A model generated the notes under the pieces. The model was not told where the DNA came from. It saw only the letters and a list, made by a program, of their open reading frames with translations, and did no database searches. From contig JBCDMB010000007.1 in the NCBI GenBank assembly GCA_038744685.1, forward strand, positions 62,001 through 126,000: a stretch of DNA of 64,000 nt, in the 5' to 3' direction. Position 1 is the first letter of the stretch; every line of letters starts with the position of its first letter. A program made the position numbers and the translations under genes. Shown in pieces: positions 8,389 through 17,377 of the stretch. This DNA comes from Verrucomicrobiota bacterium. Lineage in GTDB: Bacteria; Verrucomicrobiota; Verrucomicrobiia; Opitutales; Puniceicoccaceae.

Positions 8389-8709
8389 ATGCAGACTATT
8401 TCATCCAATACAGCTAAACAGTCTTTGGGAACCGTTCTCCAAACGGCACAGCATGAGCCAGTGCTCATTGAAAAGCATACGCATCCCACCGCAGTCATCT
8501 TGTCGGTGGCGGAGTACGACCGTCTCAAATCTGGGAGAGCTCCGGCACGCAAGGCGGGATTCCCGTCCCAAGTTCAGGAGAGAGCTGCCTTGGCAGCAAA
8601 GTCGCTTCCTGTTGTCCGCAAATCGCACGAGGGCTCCGGCACTCGCTATTCTCCTATGGAAATGGTGGAGTTGGTGAAGTTAGCTGAGTTTGGCGAGGGC
8701 GGTGAGTAA
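8389..8709 (+). CDS. Phd/YefM-type antitoxin
   Basis: A 106-residue protein. The N-terminal 50 residues (TISSNTAKQSLGTVLQTAQ, then VLIEKH...AVILSVAEYDRL) match the Phd/YefM DNA-binding fold, which neutralises a toxin and autoregulates the operon. The C-terminal half is a long, poorly conserved tail that would wrap the toxin. The stop overlaps the GTG start of the PIN toxin by 8 bases (8702-8709), the usual arrangement of translationally coupled toxin-antitoxin genes. The reading frame is intact, although its partner toxin is frameshifted. Confidence 0.8.
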   Translation: MQTISSNTAKQSLGTVLQTAQHEPVLIEKHTHPTAVILSVAEYDRLKSGRAPARKAGFPSQVQERAALAAKSLPVVRKSHEGSGTRYSPMEMVELVKLAEFGEGGE

Positions 8710-9150
8710 GCTCCTCGACATCAATTCGTGGCTGGCGCTTCTTTTGGAAGGCCATTCACAACATGCCGTCGCCCGTGCTTGGTATGAGAGCGAAGACTTG
8801 TTGGCCAGTGATCTGAATTTCTGTCGTCCGACGGAAATGGGCCTATTACGTTTACTTACCCAGACGAAGGTGATGCAGGCCTGTCTGTCGCAACATAAAG
8901 TAATGAATCGGCAGCTCAATTTCTGGCAGAGACTTTGCGCGATGAGGCTGTCGGTATGACCTACGAGGTGCCAGGCACCCGGGCCCCGTGGCTTGCACTG
9001 GCGCGTTCTCCAAAACCCTCACCGAATCGCTGGATGGATGCCTACTTGGCCGCAATGGCGATTAGCAATGACCTGCAGATGGTCACTTTCGACAAGGGGT
9101 TTGTGGCCTATGAAGGCTCAGGCCTGAATCTTTTCCTTTTAAGGGATTGA
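8702..9150 (+). pseudogene. PIN-domain (VapC-type) toxin with a frameshift
   Basis: The first part, from GTG 8702, reads MSKLLDINSWLALLLEGHSQ and carries the first PIN aspartate (LLDIN) and the acidic TEMGLLR. The rest of the domain continues in another frame from about 8912, with the third and fourth acidic sites in PNRWMDAYLAAMA and VTFDKGF, ending at 9150. The switch is a single-base loss (or two-base gain) between about 8904 and 8936. All four PIN acidic positions survive on the two halves, so the break is recent or an assembly error. PIN toxins of this type cleave RNA. The antitoxin at 8389 is intact. Confidence 0.75.
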
Positions 9151-9160
9151 CCACATTCTT

Positions 9161-9439
9161 ATGACCAAGAAAGAAAATCCGTTTCTGAGATGGATCGTTA
9201 TTTCTTCGGTCAGTACTGTTTTAGGATTCATCGCACTGACCATCTCCGCCCGAAACCCGGGACGGGTGATCTTTGAGACGGGTATCGGTGATGAGCTAAA
9301 GGTGGCGTACCTCGTCTCCCTTGGTGTGATCGGAGCCGGGCTGCTGTGGTCGTTCTTTCGATCCCTGGGAGATGGCGTGAAAGTTTTTGCGGTGGTTGCG
9401 CTTATCGGTGGGGTTTTGTTTCTGCCTGCGCTTTTTTAA
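9161..9439 (+). CDS. Small membrane protein, unknown function
   Basis: A 92-residue protein with three predicted membrane helices (about residues 10-28, 48-64 and 72-90) and a short charged N-terminus (MTKKENPFLRW). It begins 11 bases after the end of the broken PIN toxin and converges on lnt. No family recognised. The ATG at 9161 is the only sensible start. The hydrophobic pattern and codon use look like a real gene. Confidence 0.6.
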   Translation: MTKKENPFLRWIVISSVSTVLGFIALTISARNPGRVIFETGIGDELKVAYLVSLGVIGAGLLWSFFRSLGDGVKVFAVVALIGGVLFLPALF

Positions 9440-9502
9440 CGTGCGTGGGTAGGAGCATTTGGAACTCGTTTGCGGCCTCTCACAACGACTGCCGTCGTCA
9501 TG

Positions 9503-11104
9503 CTACTGGGGTTGGTTGTTTTGTCGGGTGGAGAGTAATCGGATAATCGAGGCGAGTAGGACTACAGCGGAAAGCCCCACAAACCAGTCGCCCCAACGCA
9601 CGAAGGGAGTTTGGTAGCCGGCGAATCTTAGTTCGCGTTCTACCGGGATGACTTCACCGCCTCGGAAGTAGATGGTTCCCTCTTCGTTTTCCACTACCGA
9701 CCGCACCCTCCCCCACTCGTCGATCCAGCCGGACCAGCCGCCGTTGCCGCTGCGGAGGATCGGGCGTCTGGTTTCTACGGCGCGGAGAACTGCGTGGACG
9801 GCGTGTTGGTAGGCACCCGCTTCCTCGCCATACCAAACGTTGTTCGTGGCCACGAAGAGCCAGTCGGCACCTGCGGCCGCGGTGCTTCGGGCCAGTCCCG
9901 GGAAGACATCCTCGTAGCAAACGAGCGCACCAATCTGTTCGTTGGTCTGTCCTTCTACTGGGAAGGGAAACAAAACCGGGCGGTCGCCCGGTCGGCAATC
10001 CAATCCGATCGGAACTACGGTTTCGAGAAACGGTAGAAACTGCCGAAAGGGAATGAACTCACCGAAGGGAACCAGCTCGCGTTTGGCGTAATATTCTTCC
10101 GCTAATCCATCCTCGGGATCGACATAGAAGACGCCGTTTTCGTAGTACTCATCCTCTCGGTAAAAAGCCATGTTTCCCATGAGGATCGGCGCACCAATAC
10201 GGGTGGCGAGACGCTCCACACCGATCCGGAGGCCATCATTGCCTACGATGGGAAGCGGGGTCGATGACTCGGGCCAAAGAATCAGATCGGGTTCGTCGTC
10301 ACCGACCGCCAGGGTCTCCTCCCAAAGAGTATCGAGATTGGCACTTACCTGTTCGCGATCCCACTTCATCGAGAGGTAGGGCTGGACGAAGCCTACCCGA
10401 ATCGGCTGCGACGGTTCCCGATCATTTATCGTAAAAAAGAACCATCCCGCACTCACCATAAGAATGCCAAGCGGAAGTACCACCATCAGTGGGACCCTTC
10501 GCGCGAACGGCAAGAATCCTTTCCTCTTCCATTCTGTAAAGGGTCGGACCAGCCACTCCGCGAGGGCGACGTTCAGCCAGACGAGGAGAAAAGATAGTCC
10601 CCATCCTCCGGTGACGGAAACCAGTGATAAAACCGCTGGTCGGTTCCATTGCGAAACCGAAACCGGGTTCCAAGGAAATCCCCAAAAGATCCAGGAGCGC
10701 ACCCACTCTAAAACGACCCAAAGGGATGCAGCAGCCAAAGAGATCCACCACCGGCCGGAAGGTCGAATCAACTTGGCGAAGGCCACTAGCCAGATTCCAA
10801 AGAAGACCGCTAGAATACCCGAAAGCCCCAGAGTCCCAGCTACAGTGACATGCCGCAACCAGATCAAGGATGCCGTCCAGAAGAGAAAAGCGGAAAGCCA
10901 GCCAAGAAGGAAGACACGCCGTTTTGAGGCACTCGACCAGTCAACCAGCAGTAGCGGAACAAGAAAAACGTAAGCTGCTTCGGCAAGTGAGATGGGAGGA
11001 AAGAGGCAAAACCGCAAAACTGCGCAAAGCACGATCATCCCGGTGAGAAACCACCCAGATGCGCGAACGCCTCCTTTTTCCTTCTCCTCTTGTGCCACGT
11101 TCAC
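9503..11104 (-). CDS. lnt: Apolipoprotein N-acyltransferase
   Basis: A 533-residue inner-membrane enzyme that adds the third acyl chain to the N-terminal cysteine of lipoproteins. About six membrane helices fill residues 15-230. The nitrilase-like periplasmic domain follows with the catalytic triad visible: E in LILWPESSTPLP, K in YAKRELVPFGEFIPF and C in GALVCYEDVFPG. A last helix near residues 505-525 ends the protein. Length matches the family. The start at 11104 is GTG with an AGGCGG-like site 7 bases upstream. It fits the several lipoprotein genes in this window (12565, 23089, 29832). Confidence 0.93.
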   Translation of the reverse strand: MNVAQEEKEKGGVRASGWFLTGMIVLCAVLRFCLFPPISLAEAAYVFLVPLLLVDWSSASKRRVFLLGWLSAFLFWTASLIWLRHVTVAGTLGLSGILAVFFGIWLVAFAKLIRPSGRWWISLAAASLWVVLEWVRSWIFWGFPWNPVSVSQWNRPAVLSLVSVTGGWGLSFLLVWLNVALAEWLVRPFTEWKRKGFLPFARRVPLMVVLPLGILMVSAGWFFFTINDREPSQPIRVGFVQPYLSMKWDREQVSANLDTLWEETLAVGDDEPDLILWPESSTPLPIVGNDGLRIGVERLATRIGAPILMGNMAFYREDEYYENGVFYVDPEDGLAEEYYAKRELVPFGEFIPFRQFLPFLETVVPIGLDCRPGDRPVLFPFPVEGQTNEQIGALVCYEDVFPGLARSTAAAGADWLFVATNNVWYGEEAGAYQHAVHAVLRAVETRRPILRSGNGGWSGWIDEWGRVRSVVENEEGTIYFRGGEVIPVERELRFAGYQTPFVRWGDWFVGLSAVVLLASIIRLLSTRQNNQPQ

Positions 11105-11141
11105 TCTGCACCGCCTGGCGGGCGGTCAGTTTGACCAACTC

Positions 11142-12461
11142 TTAACGAGCGAAGGAGTCGACCCCTCGGGGGTTCCGAGCCAAATCCTGCAATTTCTTGT
11201 TTACCGGACCGTAAAAATCCATCAGCGCCCTCACTTCAGGGATGAAGTAGCTGTAATAACTCTCCTCCGCTTCCTGCAGGTCGCCCTGGATGCTGCCGGC
11301 AGTGCTGTTGACCGAGAAGAGGAAGCTAGAACGAGCCCTATCCTTCTCAACGTCCTGTCCGGACCGCTGCAAGCCATCCTTCAAGCGACTCTGTGCGGAC
11401 AGCAGTCTCTGCAGAGTCACCTGGGTGTCTCGAGATCCTACGCCCAGAAAAACAGCGAGCTGCTCAATTAGATTGCGAATTTCGTCGAGCCTCTCCCTTT
11501 CACTCGCGACTGTTCGCAGATCAATGCCTTCCCAAGAAATACCGGCAGATGGAGGAACGATCCCCACAGGCCAAAGATCTTCGTTCGAGCGGCTTCCCGT
11601 GCCGAGACTTACGTTTCTCGCCGGACTGTAAACTCCAACCACCGTGTCACCATCAACGGCAGGAGAACCGGAATAAACCCTACCATCAAGAGCCTTAAAG
11701 TTGATCCGATTGCCAGAAACCTGACTCACGGAAACTTCAACCTGACCTCGTGGGGAGAGAATAGTGAGGTCTTCTCCATCACTAATCTCTGGATCAATTG
11801 AGACCTCGGTAACTGGTATCGAATCCCCGGAGCCTGTGACTGCGATGAGAGCGAGATCCCGATCCTGGGCGGCAATGATTTGGCCTGTTGGCACGACCGT
11901 GCCTCCAGCAGTGTTTACAACGATTCGACGATTGCCTACAAGCGAGGACAATGAGGTCATGACAACCACTTTCCCGTCATACTCGACGACGACACCCAAA
12001 CCGAGTTCAGCGTCACCCCTTACAGCAACCAAGGCGTCAGACGGATCCGCGACACTACTGACCCCCGAACTGATCCCATCGTCAAGCTGGGCATCATTAG
12101 TTGTCGAATCAAGCCCCGCACCTTCTGCATCCAGTGCGCCGTCGGTTGCAGCCGCCTCGTTAGCCATTTGGGTATCCTCTGCAGCGGCATTGGAAGAGAC
12201 TACCTCTTCATCGAGGGCGGTATCTGTGCCTGCCGCCTCCTCGGCTAGCTTGGAGTCTTCAGCGGCCGCCTCCGGTCCCTCTTCATCCGGGCCCTCAATC
12301 ACCTCGTTCTCAGAGTCGAGCTGGGCATCGGTTTCCGACAAGAGAACGCTCTGCAGTGGCAAAAACACTGCAAACGCGAAAATCGCTAGGCTGCTTTTAT
12401 TCGCCAGTGAGAGAAATGCAGGACACAGGCTTGAAAAATCAAAATTCTTGCGGGTAGACAT
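11142..12461 (-). CDS. Exported trypsin-like protein with missing catalytic histidine
   Basis: About 439 residues from the ATG at 12461; an in-frame TTG at 12497 would add 12. A signal-like helix (LAIFAFAVFLPLQSVLL) is followed by an acidic Ala/Glu/Asp-rich stretch with two imperfect copies of an AAAEDxxxAxEAAxTDxALD unit. The next 200 residues resemble a HtrA/trypsin-fold barrel: GLGVVVEYDGKVVVMTS, DRDLALIAV and VYSGSPAVDGDTVVGVYS. The aspartate and a serine are present, but the position of the catalytic histidine (TNNHVV in HtrA) reads TSLSSL. It is therefore probably not an active protease. The C-terminus is a coiled-coil-prone helix region. It lies upstream of lnt in the same direction. 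Confidence 0.7.
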   Translation of the reverse strand: MSTRKNFDFSSLCPAFLSLANKSSLAIFAFAVFLPLQSVLLSETDAQLDSENEVIEGPDEEGPEAAAEDSKLAEEAAGTDTALDEEVVSSNAAAEDTQMANEAAATDGALDAEGAGLDSTTNDAQLDDGISSGVSSVADPSDALVAVRGDAELGLGVVVEYDGKVVVMTSLSSLVGNRRIVVNTAGGTVVPTGQIIAAQDRDLALIAVTGSGDSIPVTEVSIDPEISDGEDLTILSPRGQVEVSVSQVSGNRINFKALDGRVYSGSPAVDGDTVVGVYSPARNVSLGTGSRSNEDLWPVGIVPPSAGISWEGIDLRTVASERERLDEIRNLIEQLAVFLGVGSRDTQVTLQRLLSAQSRLKDGLQRSGQDVEKDRARSSFLFSVNSTAGSIQGDLQEAEESYYSYFIPEVRALMDFYGPVNKKLQDLARNPRGVDSFAR

Positions 12462-12564
12462 GAATTCACAAAAGTAGGCGGTGTATGATTGTGACAAGGA
12501 TTAGCTCCATAGAGGATCGTTCTTTCTCACTGGAGGTCAACCATTTCCCTGTGCGTATCGTCCG

Positions 12565-13104
12565 ATGAATTACCCGAAAACCTTTACGTCTTTTTTGCTA
12601 ATTACAATGGTCATCGGTGCCGGGTTTTCGTGCTCCTCCCGCAAGAACGACGTCTCGAAGCAACTCGTCGAGCAAAGATATTCCACTGAGGAAGATTTTA
12701 CCCGAATCAGCGAATTTTTCACAGGCAGGGAACCCGTTGGGGGAAGAGTTTATCTGCGGACAAGCCCGGACTCAAGGGAGGGTTACTATTGGATCGTTCC
12801 GAGCGAAGATCTTCCCGATCAACCGAGTGTGGCAAAGCTCACGGTGCAGCTTCCCGGATCTCCCGAATGGATTCACTACGAATTCCCGATTTCGGAAGCG
12901 GAGAGGGAGAGATCGGTGTTTTGGCTGGGCATCACGGGAGAGGACTGGCCGGGGAGAAAGTTCCACCCAATAGCGTGGCAACTGTCCTTTCAGTCCGAGG
13001 AAGGAACCGTTCTCTACTCAAGAGATAGTTTTCTTTGGACTCCAGAGGTGAAGATTGTCGCCGCAGACGACCCATCCTCCGGTGAAGTCAATGAGTCTAA
13101 CTAG
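12565..13104 (+). CDS. Putative lipoprotein, unknown function
   Basis: A 179-residue protein with a lipoprotein signal peptide (hydrophobic stretch to about residue 22, lipobox GFSC). Polar beta-rich mature part with no recognised domain. Its 3' end overlaps the start of the OGG1-type glycosylase by 14 bases, so the two are probably translated from one message. Divergent from the trypsin-like gene at 12461. Confidence 0.65.
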   Translation: MNYPKTFTSFLLITMVIGAGFSCSSRKNDVSKQLVEQRYSTEEDFTRISEFFTGREPVGGRVYLRTSPDSREGYYWIVPSEDLPDQPSVAKLTVQLPGSPEWIHYEFPISEAERERSVFWLGITGEDWPGRKFHPIAWQLSFQSEEGTVLYSRDSFLWTPEVKIVAADDPSSGEVNESN

Positions 13105-13987
13105 CGTGCATTCCGAATCGAGTGTTTGCACCGGAACACTTCCCTTCTCCATCACAGGAGGCGAAGAGGTCGTTTCCGAAATTCTTCTTGGGGGACAGTC
13201 TTTTCTCTGGGATAAAGCCGGCCAGAATTGTTGGGTTGGCGTGCAGGAAAGGAAAGTCTTCCGGCTAGTGCTCGGTTCCGACAATCGATTGAATTGGGGA
13301 TGCCTGAGTGGTCCCTCCTCAGAAGCTTGTGCATCAATCGAAAGTCTATTTGCGGTATCGACAGACTTTGAAGAATTGACGGACCGTTTACCTTGGAGGT
13401 CGGATTTTCTTTTACAGTCGGCGATCCAGAATTTTATGGGGCTTCGGATACTCCGGCAGGACTGCGGAGTGATCTTGCTATCCTTTCTCCTTAGCCCGTT
13501 GAAACGGATTGATCAAATTCGGGAAGGACTACGAAGTTTATCGAAGCGATGGGGTGATCCGCTCGGTAGTGGTTTCCACGCGCCACCCGAGTGGTCGACG
13601 CTCAAAGAGGTTCCTGAAAAGGAGTTGCGCGAATGCGGAATCGGATACAGGGCAAGGTCTATCCACAAGACCTCTAAGGTGCTGGCAGCGAAGCCCTGTT
13701 TTTTGGAGGAAATGGAAGAGAAATCAACTGCCGAAGCCCGCAAAGGCCTCATGACCCTCCCCGGAGTCGGTCGGAAAATCGCAGATTGTGTGCTCTTGTT
13801 TGGACTTGGAAGGCTCGAGGCATTTCCAATCGATACCTGGATCCACCGCTTTTTGGTCGAGGAGTATCAACTGACTGACTACAGCGAGAATCAGCTACAG
13901 ACTTTTGCTGCAGCCCACTTTGGAATGTCCGCAGGTTTTGCCCAGCAGTTTCTTTTCGCTCATGCCCGAAAAAACCTCGCGCAGTGA
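13091..13987 (+). CDS. ogg: 8-oxoguanine DNA glycosylase/AP lyase, OGG1 type
   Basis: A 298-residue base-excision repair enzyme removing oxidised guanine. The helix-hairpin-helix motif LPGVGRKIADCVLLFGLG carries the catalytic lysine, and FPIDTWIHRF carries the aspartate that activates it; both correspond to the human OGG1 pair (K249 and D268). The N-terminal OGG domain begins with LPFSITGGEEVVSEILLGGQSF and the QSFLW segment seen in OGG1 proteins. Length is close to the eukaryotic core. The start is ATG 13091, preceded by GGTGAAG and inside the end of the lipoprotein gene. A frame extension to TTG 13055 is less likely. Confidence 0.9.
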   Translation: MSLTSVHSESSVCTGTLPFSITGGEEVVSEILLGGQSFLWDKAGQNCWVGVQERKVFRLVLGSDNRLNWGCLSGPSSEACASIESLFAVSTDFEELTDRLPWRSDFLLQSAIQNFMGLRILRQDCGVILLSFLLSPLKRIDQIREGLRSLSKRWGDPLGSGFHAPPEWSTLKEVPEKELRECGIGYRARSIHKTSKVLAAKPCFLEEMEEKSTAEARKGLMTLPGVGRKIADCVLLFGLGRLEAFPIDTWIHRFLVEEYQLTDYSENQLQTFAAAHFGMSAGFAQQFLFAHARKNLAQ

Positions 13988-14012
13988 AAGAGTTTTCACA
14001 ATTTCTCAGCGA

Positions 14013-15098
14013 ATGACTTTTCAGAAGATGCGAATCACTTCGGCCGGCTTTTGCTTGGCACTGGTCTTCGCACCTTTACCTCTGCAAATTTACGGAAAAG
14101 CGTTCGCGCCCATTTTTGGAGCTGATGACCCAGATTCCACCAATTGGATCGATTCGGTCCACAATTACATCTACGGCAAATCTCACGGTTCGGTAGAATG
14201 GTTCGACGACCAGTTTGTTCCCGACGGCGAGAAACCGATTCCATTGCCTCCTTCCCGATTTCGTTTAGGCCTGTTCTCCGAGTTCGATTTCGGAAAAGGC
14301 AACGGGTTCCAAATTTCACCGGTGGTCGATTTCAAAACGGACGTCCACCTGCCCAACCTTGAGCACCGCCTAAGGCTGTTTGTCACAACTGAAGATCAGG
14401 CCGCTTTGCCGGGCGACGATCCTTTGGAGTCGAATAACGCCCTTCGGATCGGTGCCACCCGCGATCTCTTCAAAAACTGGGACACCTCACTCGGCGTGAA
14501 GGCAAGATGGCCGCCGGAGGTCTTTGCTAATGTTCAGTGGAGTCGCAAATACGACGCCGGGACCCATTGGAGTTTATATCCGCGGGTGAAACTCTTTTGG
14601 GACAGTAAAGATAAGTTTGGCTATTTGGGATCTTTAGTTGGGGACAGGTGGCAAGATCGTTGGCTGTTTCGTCAGACACTCTCCTTTAGGTGGGATGGAA
14701 GAGAGCAGGAGGACGATTCTGACGATGCCAACGATCCCGACAATTCGCGATTCGGTGAGGATGGTGGAGGCTATCGGTGGGAGTCTTCGACGGTTGTTGG
14801 ATATGTTCCACTTCTGATCGATGAGCGCGACTATGGCAGAACGGTGCGGGGTTCGGATGTTGCTGATGGATGGGGCGCAAGAGGTCGTGTCGTAGGCGAT
14901 ATCGTTCAGCCGCTCACTTACGAAATATCGCTTTTTCGAAAGGGTCGGCTCTACAAGAATTATCTATTCTACACCATTGTTCCCCTCATCGAGTGGGATC
15001 AAGATGAAGACTGGGACGCCGAGTTTGGTTTCAGGATTGGGGTAGAAATGCTCCTTTGGGGTGACGATCCATTGCGGCGGCCAAGCACAGGTGGATAA
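14013..15098 (+). CDS. Exported beta-barrel-like protein
   Basis: About 361 residues from ATG 14013 (an ATG at 14028 is also possible). A signal peptide (MRITSAGFCLALVFAPLPL) precedes a chain rich in alternating aromatic and charged residues, with many short strands such as RLGLFSEFDFGKGNGF, HWSLYPRVKLFWDSK and YEISLFRKGRLYKNY. This pattern suits an outer-membrane beta barrel. An Asp-rich loop (REQEDDSDDANDPDNS) is near residue 235. It is not recognised as a named family. The gene starts 26 bases after ogg. Confidence 0.65.
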   Translation: MTFQKMRITSAGFCLALVFAPLPLQIYGKAFAPIFGADDPDSTNWIDSVHNYIYGKSHGSVEWFDDQFVPDGEKPIPLPPSRFRLGLFSEFDFGKGNGFQISPVVDFKTDVHLPNLEHRLRLFVTTEDQAALPGDDPLESNNALRIGATRDLFKNWDTSLGVKARWPPEVFANVQWSRKYDAGTHWSLYPRVKLFWDSKDKFGYLGSLVGDRWQDRWLFRQTLSFRWDGREQEDDSDDANDPDNSRFGEDGGGYRWESSTVVGYVPLLIDERDYGRTVRGSDVADGWGARGRVVGDIVQPLTYEISLFRKGRLYKNYLFYTIVPLIEWDQDEDWDAEFGFRIGVEMLLWGDDPLRRPSTGG

Positions 15099-15175
15099 AG
15101 GATAAAGCTGGCTTGTATGGATAGGTTACCCGTCGAGTTTCGGCCGGGACCTCTTGAAAGCCGTGTAGGTTTCCA

Positions 15176-17377
15176 TCAGGAAGCTTTACCCCGTATCATT
15201 CTAAAAAAGAGCATTCCACCGAGAAATGAGATCATACAAAAGGCCACCGCGTGGCTGCCTGAAATGTAACCTTGGTTAGTCCAAGAGACCTTTGCCTCGG
15301 CTTCAGCGTTTTCAACTGGGGTAGAGAAGGTATCCCGCAAGGCTGCGAAGAAAGAGCTTGGTGTCTCGTTACCTGACGCCGAACTGTCTTGGTTGACCTC
15401 AATATAATAGTCGAGCCAACCATCTACCACATTCAAATCCTCAACGTAGCGGTCAAGGTCCTCATTCAACACAAAATCCAGTTGGTTTTCATAACGATGG
15501 GAGAGGATCAGGAGATTTCCTTCTTGCCGGACATTTCCTTCGTAGAGGAACCACTCATTCTCTACCGAGAAATCTTCATCCTCGAATTCCGACTGGTCCG
15601 GAATCTGAATCTCGATCTTGTGCTCCAAATTAAGTGGCCTAGGAAGTGAGAAAGCTGACGAGCGGATCCGCTCCGGAGGGTAAGCCAGATTGTCGCGAAT
15701 GACCTCAGCAGGAAAATTCGTAACGGTAGTCGAACCTGCCTCATCCGGAAACAAAGTATCGAAACGGTAAGTCTCCTCGATCGTGAGGATGTTCTCCTCT
15801 CGCTCGTCCTTCACCAAAAGTGGCTCCGAATCGGGAATACGATCATAGAGTTCGGCGTAGTAATTCAGGTAGCTTCTGGCAAAAGAATCGAGACCGTCGT
15901 CAGCCAGGTTCCAGCGAAGCGAATCCGCCTCCTCACCGAAATATTCGGACACCACCTTGAATTCTACAGGACCAGAAAAGCTCGCCAAGGAAAACTGCTC
16001 TTGAATTGTCGAACGGGAAAACTCTTCTCCCTGTGGTCCTACATCACTGATCAATCCGGTAGTCTCATCTCCGACTACCAAACCAAAGCTGTAGTCGGAG
16101 AAAAAACGCTCGGGCAACACTCCACCTTGATGACTGTTGGTGGGATCCATCCAGACCTCTTCACCCTCAATCATCGCCAGAACCACTACATGATCAAATG
16201 AGGCGGGAGTTGGTAAACGATCAACCACGAGGCTGCGATCCACGCTATCGACAAGAACGGGCCATGCCTCGAGACCAAGACCTCGCAACAAGAGCACGGT
16301 TAAAAGGCTTTTATCCTTGCAGTCACCATAGCGTCTCTCCGCTATTCTCTTGGGCGGGTAGGGTTTATAAGAGTGTGGGCCTATCGGAATTGAAACGTAG
16401 CGAATTGAGTCCTGAACAAAAGTCAGCGCTTTGGTCGCCATCTCCATTGGGGTTCCTCCCTCAGTCAAAATCGACTTTCGTTTGGACTCCAAAAAAAGAG
16501 GCAAATCAGAATCAAGCGGATACAATTCTACCGCCCAATCCGCGACTGCTGACCAGTCAGGCCAGTCCGAAAACTGAACCCAAGGAAGCACCTCCGTCCC
16601 AGAAGGCAGTTGATCCTCGACGATTACCGGGGCCACATCGACAAGATTCCAGAGGAAGGTCTTTTGATCACCCTCCTCTCGAACCTCAGGTTCGATCAAT
16701 TCGGGAAACGTCTTATAACGAAGAGCTTCGTTGCCGAGGGGCCAGTCGAACCGAACGCGAATTTCACCGACAGGCACCGAGTAGCCCAAAGAGACTGACT
16801 CGGAATAGTAGTCTTTTGTGACCGGATTACTCCCACGGATCGTAAACGCGTAATCGAGCACATCCCCTACCCGAACGTCTTCGAGAATAGCACGGACATC
16901 CTTCGAATCATCGTAGAACCACGAACTGACGTCTGTTCGCGCATCGACTACCTCAAGAGCGAGAGTCGGTAACACATCTATCCACTGACCGTCCCGAAAA
17001 ACTCGGATCCAGTGCAAGTCAAGCGTCTCGAATTCCGGGTTAAAGTTCCAGACTAACGTGCTATTATCCTCCAAACCCACCTGTGATTGAAACTCGTAGA
17101 CGTAGCGGGAGAAGATTGCCCTCTCATTCGCCCGCAAATGGTGTGAAACCAAGTGGTAAAAAACCCCACCAGCGGAATACGGCGTGCTATCAGAAACCTC
17201 GAAAGCGTCTATAAAATCTGCCCATTCAGGACTCGCAGACTTCTGGACCCCCTTTTCATTTTGGCCCGCAACGACAGACGGATATAGCGATAAAATGAGG
17301 CAGGCCAGAACGGAACCGAGTCTTGACCGGTTGGCCCGGTCACTCGTTCTCACAATATTCGCCGTAGGCTTGCGCAT
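15176..17377 (-). CDS. DUF3857 / transglutaminase-like exported protein
   Basis: A 733-residue protein with signal sequence (LGSVLACLILSLYPSVVA), an N-terminal DUF3857 domain (about 60-250), and a transglutaminase-like core with the triad C in RRYGDCKDKSLL, H in PASFDHVVVLA and D in EVWMDPTNS. A C-terminal membrane helix (about 705-725) with a basic end anchors it, so the bulk faces the periplasm. The enzyme may cleave or cross-link peptides; the substrate is unknown. The ATG at 17377 lies within gcvH (38-base same-strand overlap). GTG at 17353 is an in-frame alternative with a shorter overlap. Confidence 0.85.
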   Translation of the reverse strand: MRKPTANIVRTSDRANRSRLGSVLACLILSLYPSVVAGQNEKGVQKSASPEWADFIDAFEVSDSTPYSAGGVFYHLVSHHLRANERAIFSRYVYEFQSQVGLEDNSTLVWNFNPEFETLDLHWIRVFRDGQWIDVLPTLALEVVDARTDVSSWFYDDSKDVRAILEDVRVGDVLDYAFTIRGSNPVTKDYYSESVSLGYSVPVGEIRVRFDWPLGNEALRYKTFPELIEPEVREEGDQKTFLWNLVDVAPVIVEDQLPSGTEVLPWVQFSDWPDWSAVADWAVELYPLDSDLPLFLESKRKSILTEGGTPMEMATKALTFVQDSIRYVSIPIGPHSYKPYPPKRIAERRYGDCKDKSLLTVLLLRGLGLEAWPVLVDSVDRSLVVDRLPTPASFDHVVVLAMIEGEEVWMDPTNSHQGGVLPERFFSDYSFGLVVGDETTGLISDVGPQGEEFSRSTIQEQFSLASFSGPVEFKVVSEYFGEEADSLRWNLADDGLDSFARSYLNYYAELYDRIPDSEPLLVKDEREENILTIEETYRFDTLFPDEAGSTTVTNFPAEVIRDNLAYPPERIRSSAFSLPRPLNLEHKIEIQIPDQSEFEDEDFSVENEWFLYEGNVRQEGNLLILSHRYENQLDFVLNEDLDRYVEDLNVVDGWLDYYIEVNQDSSASGNETPSSFFAALRDTFSTPVENAEAEAKVSWTNQGYISGSHAVAFCMISFLGGMLFFRMIRGKAS

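Noticed and set aside
11764-12477. Rightward 237-codon Ser/Ala-rich frame opposite the trypsin-like gene
   Set aside because: A shadow caused by the acidic low-complexity coding of the opposite strand; no ribosome site or domain.
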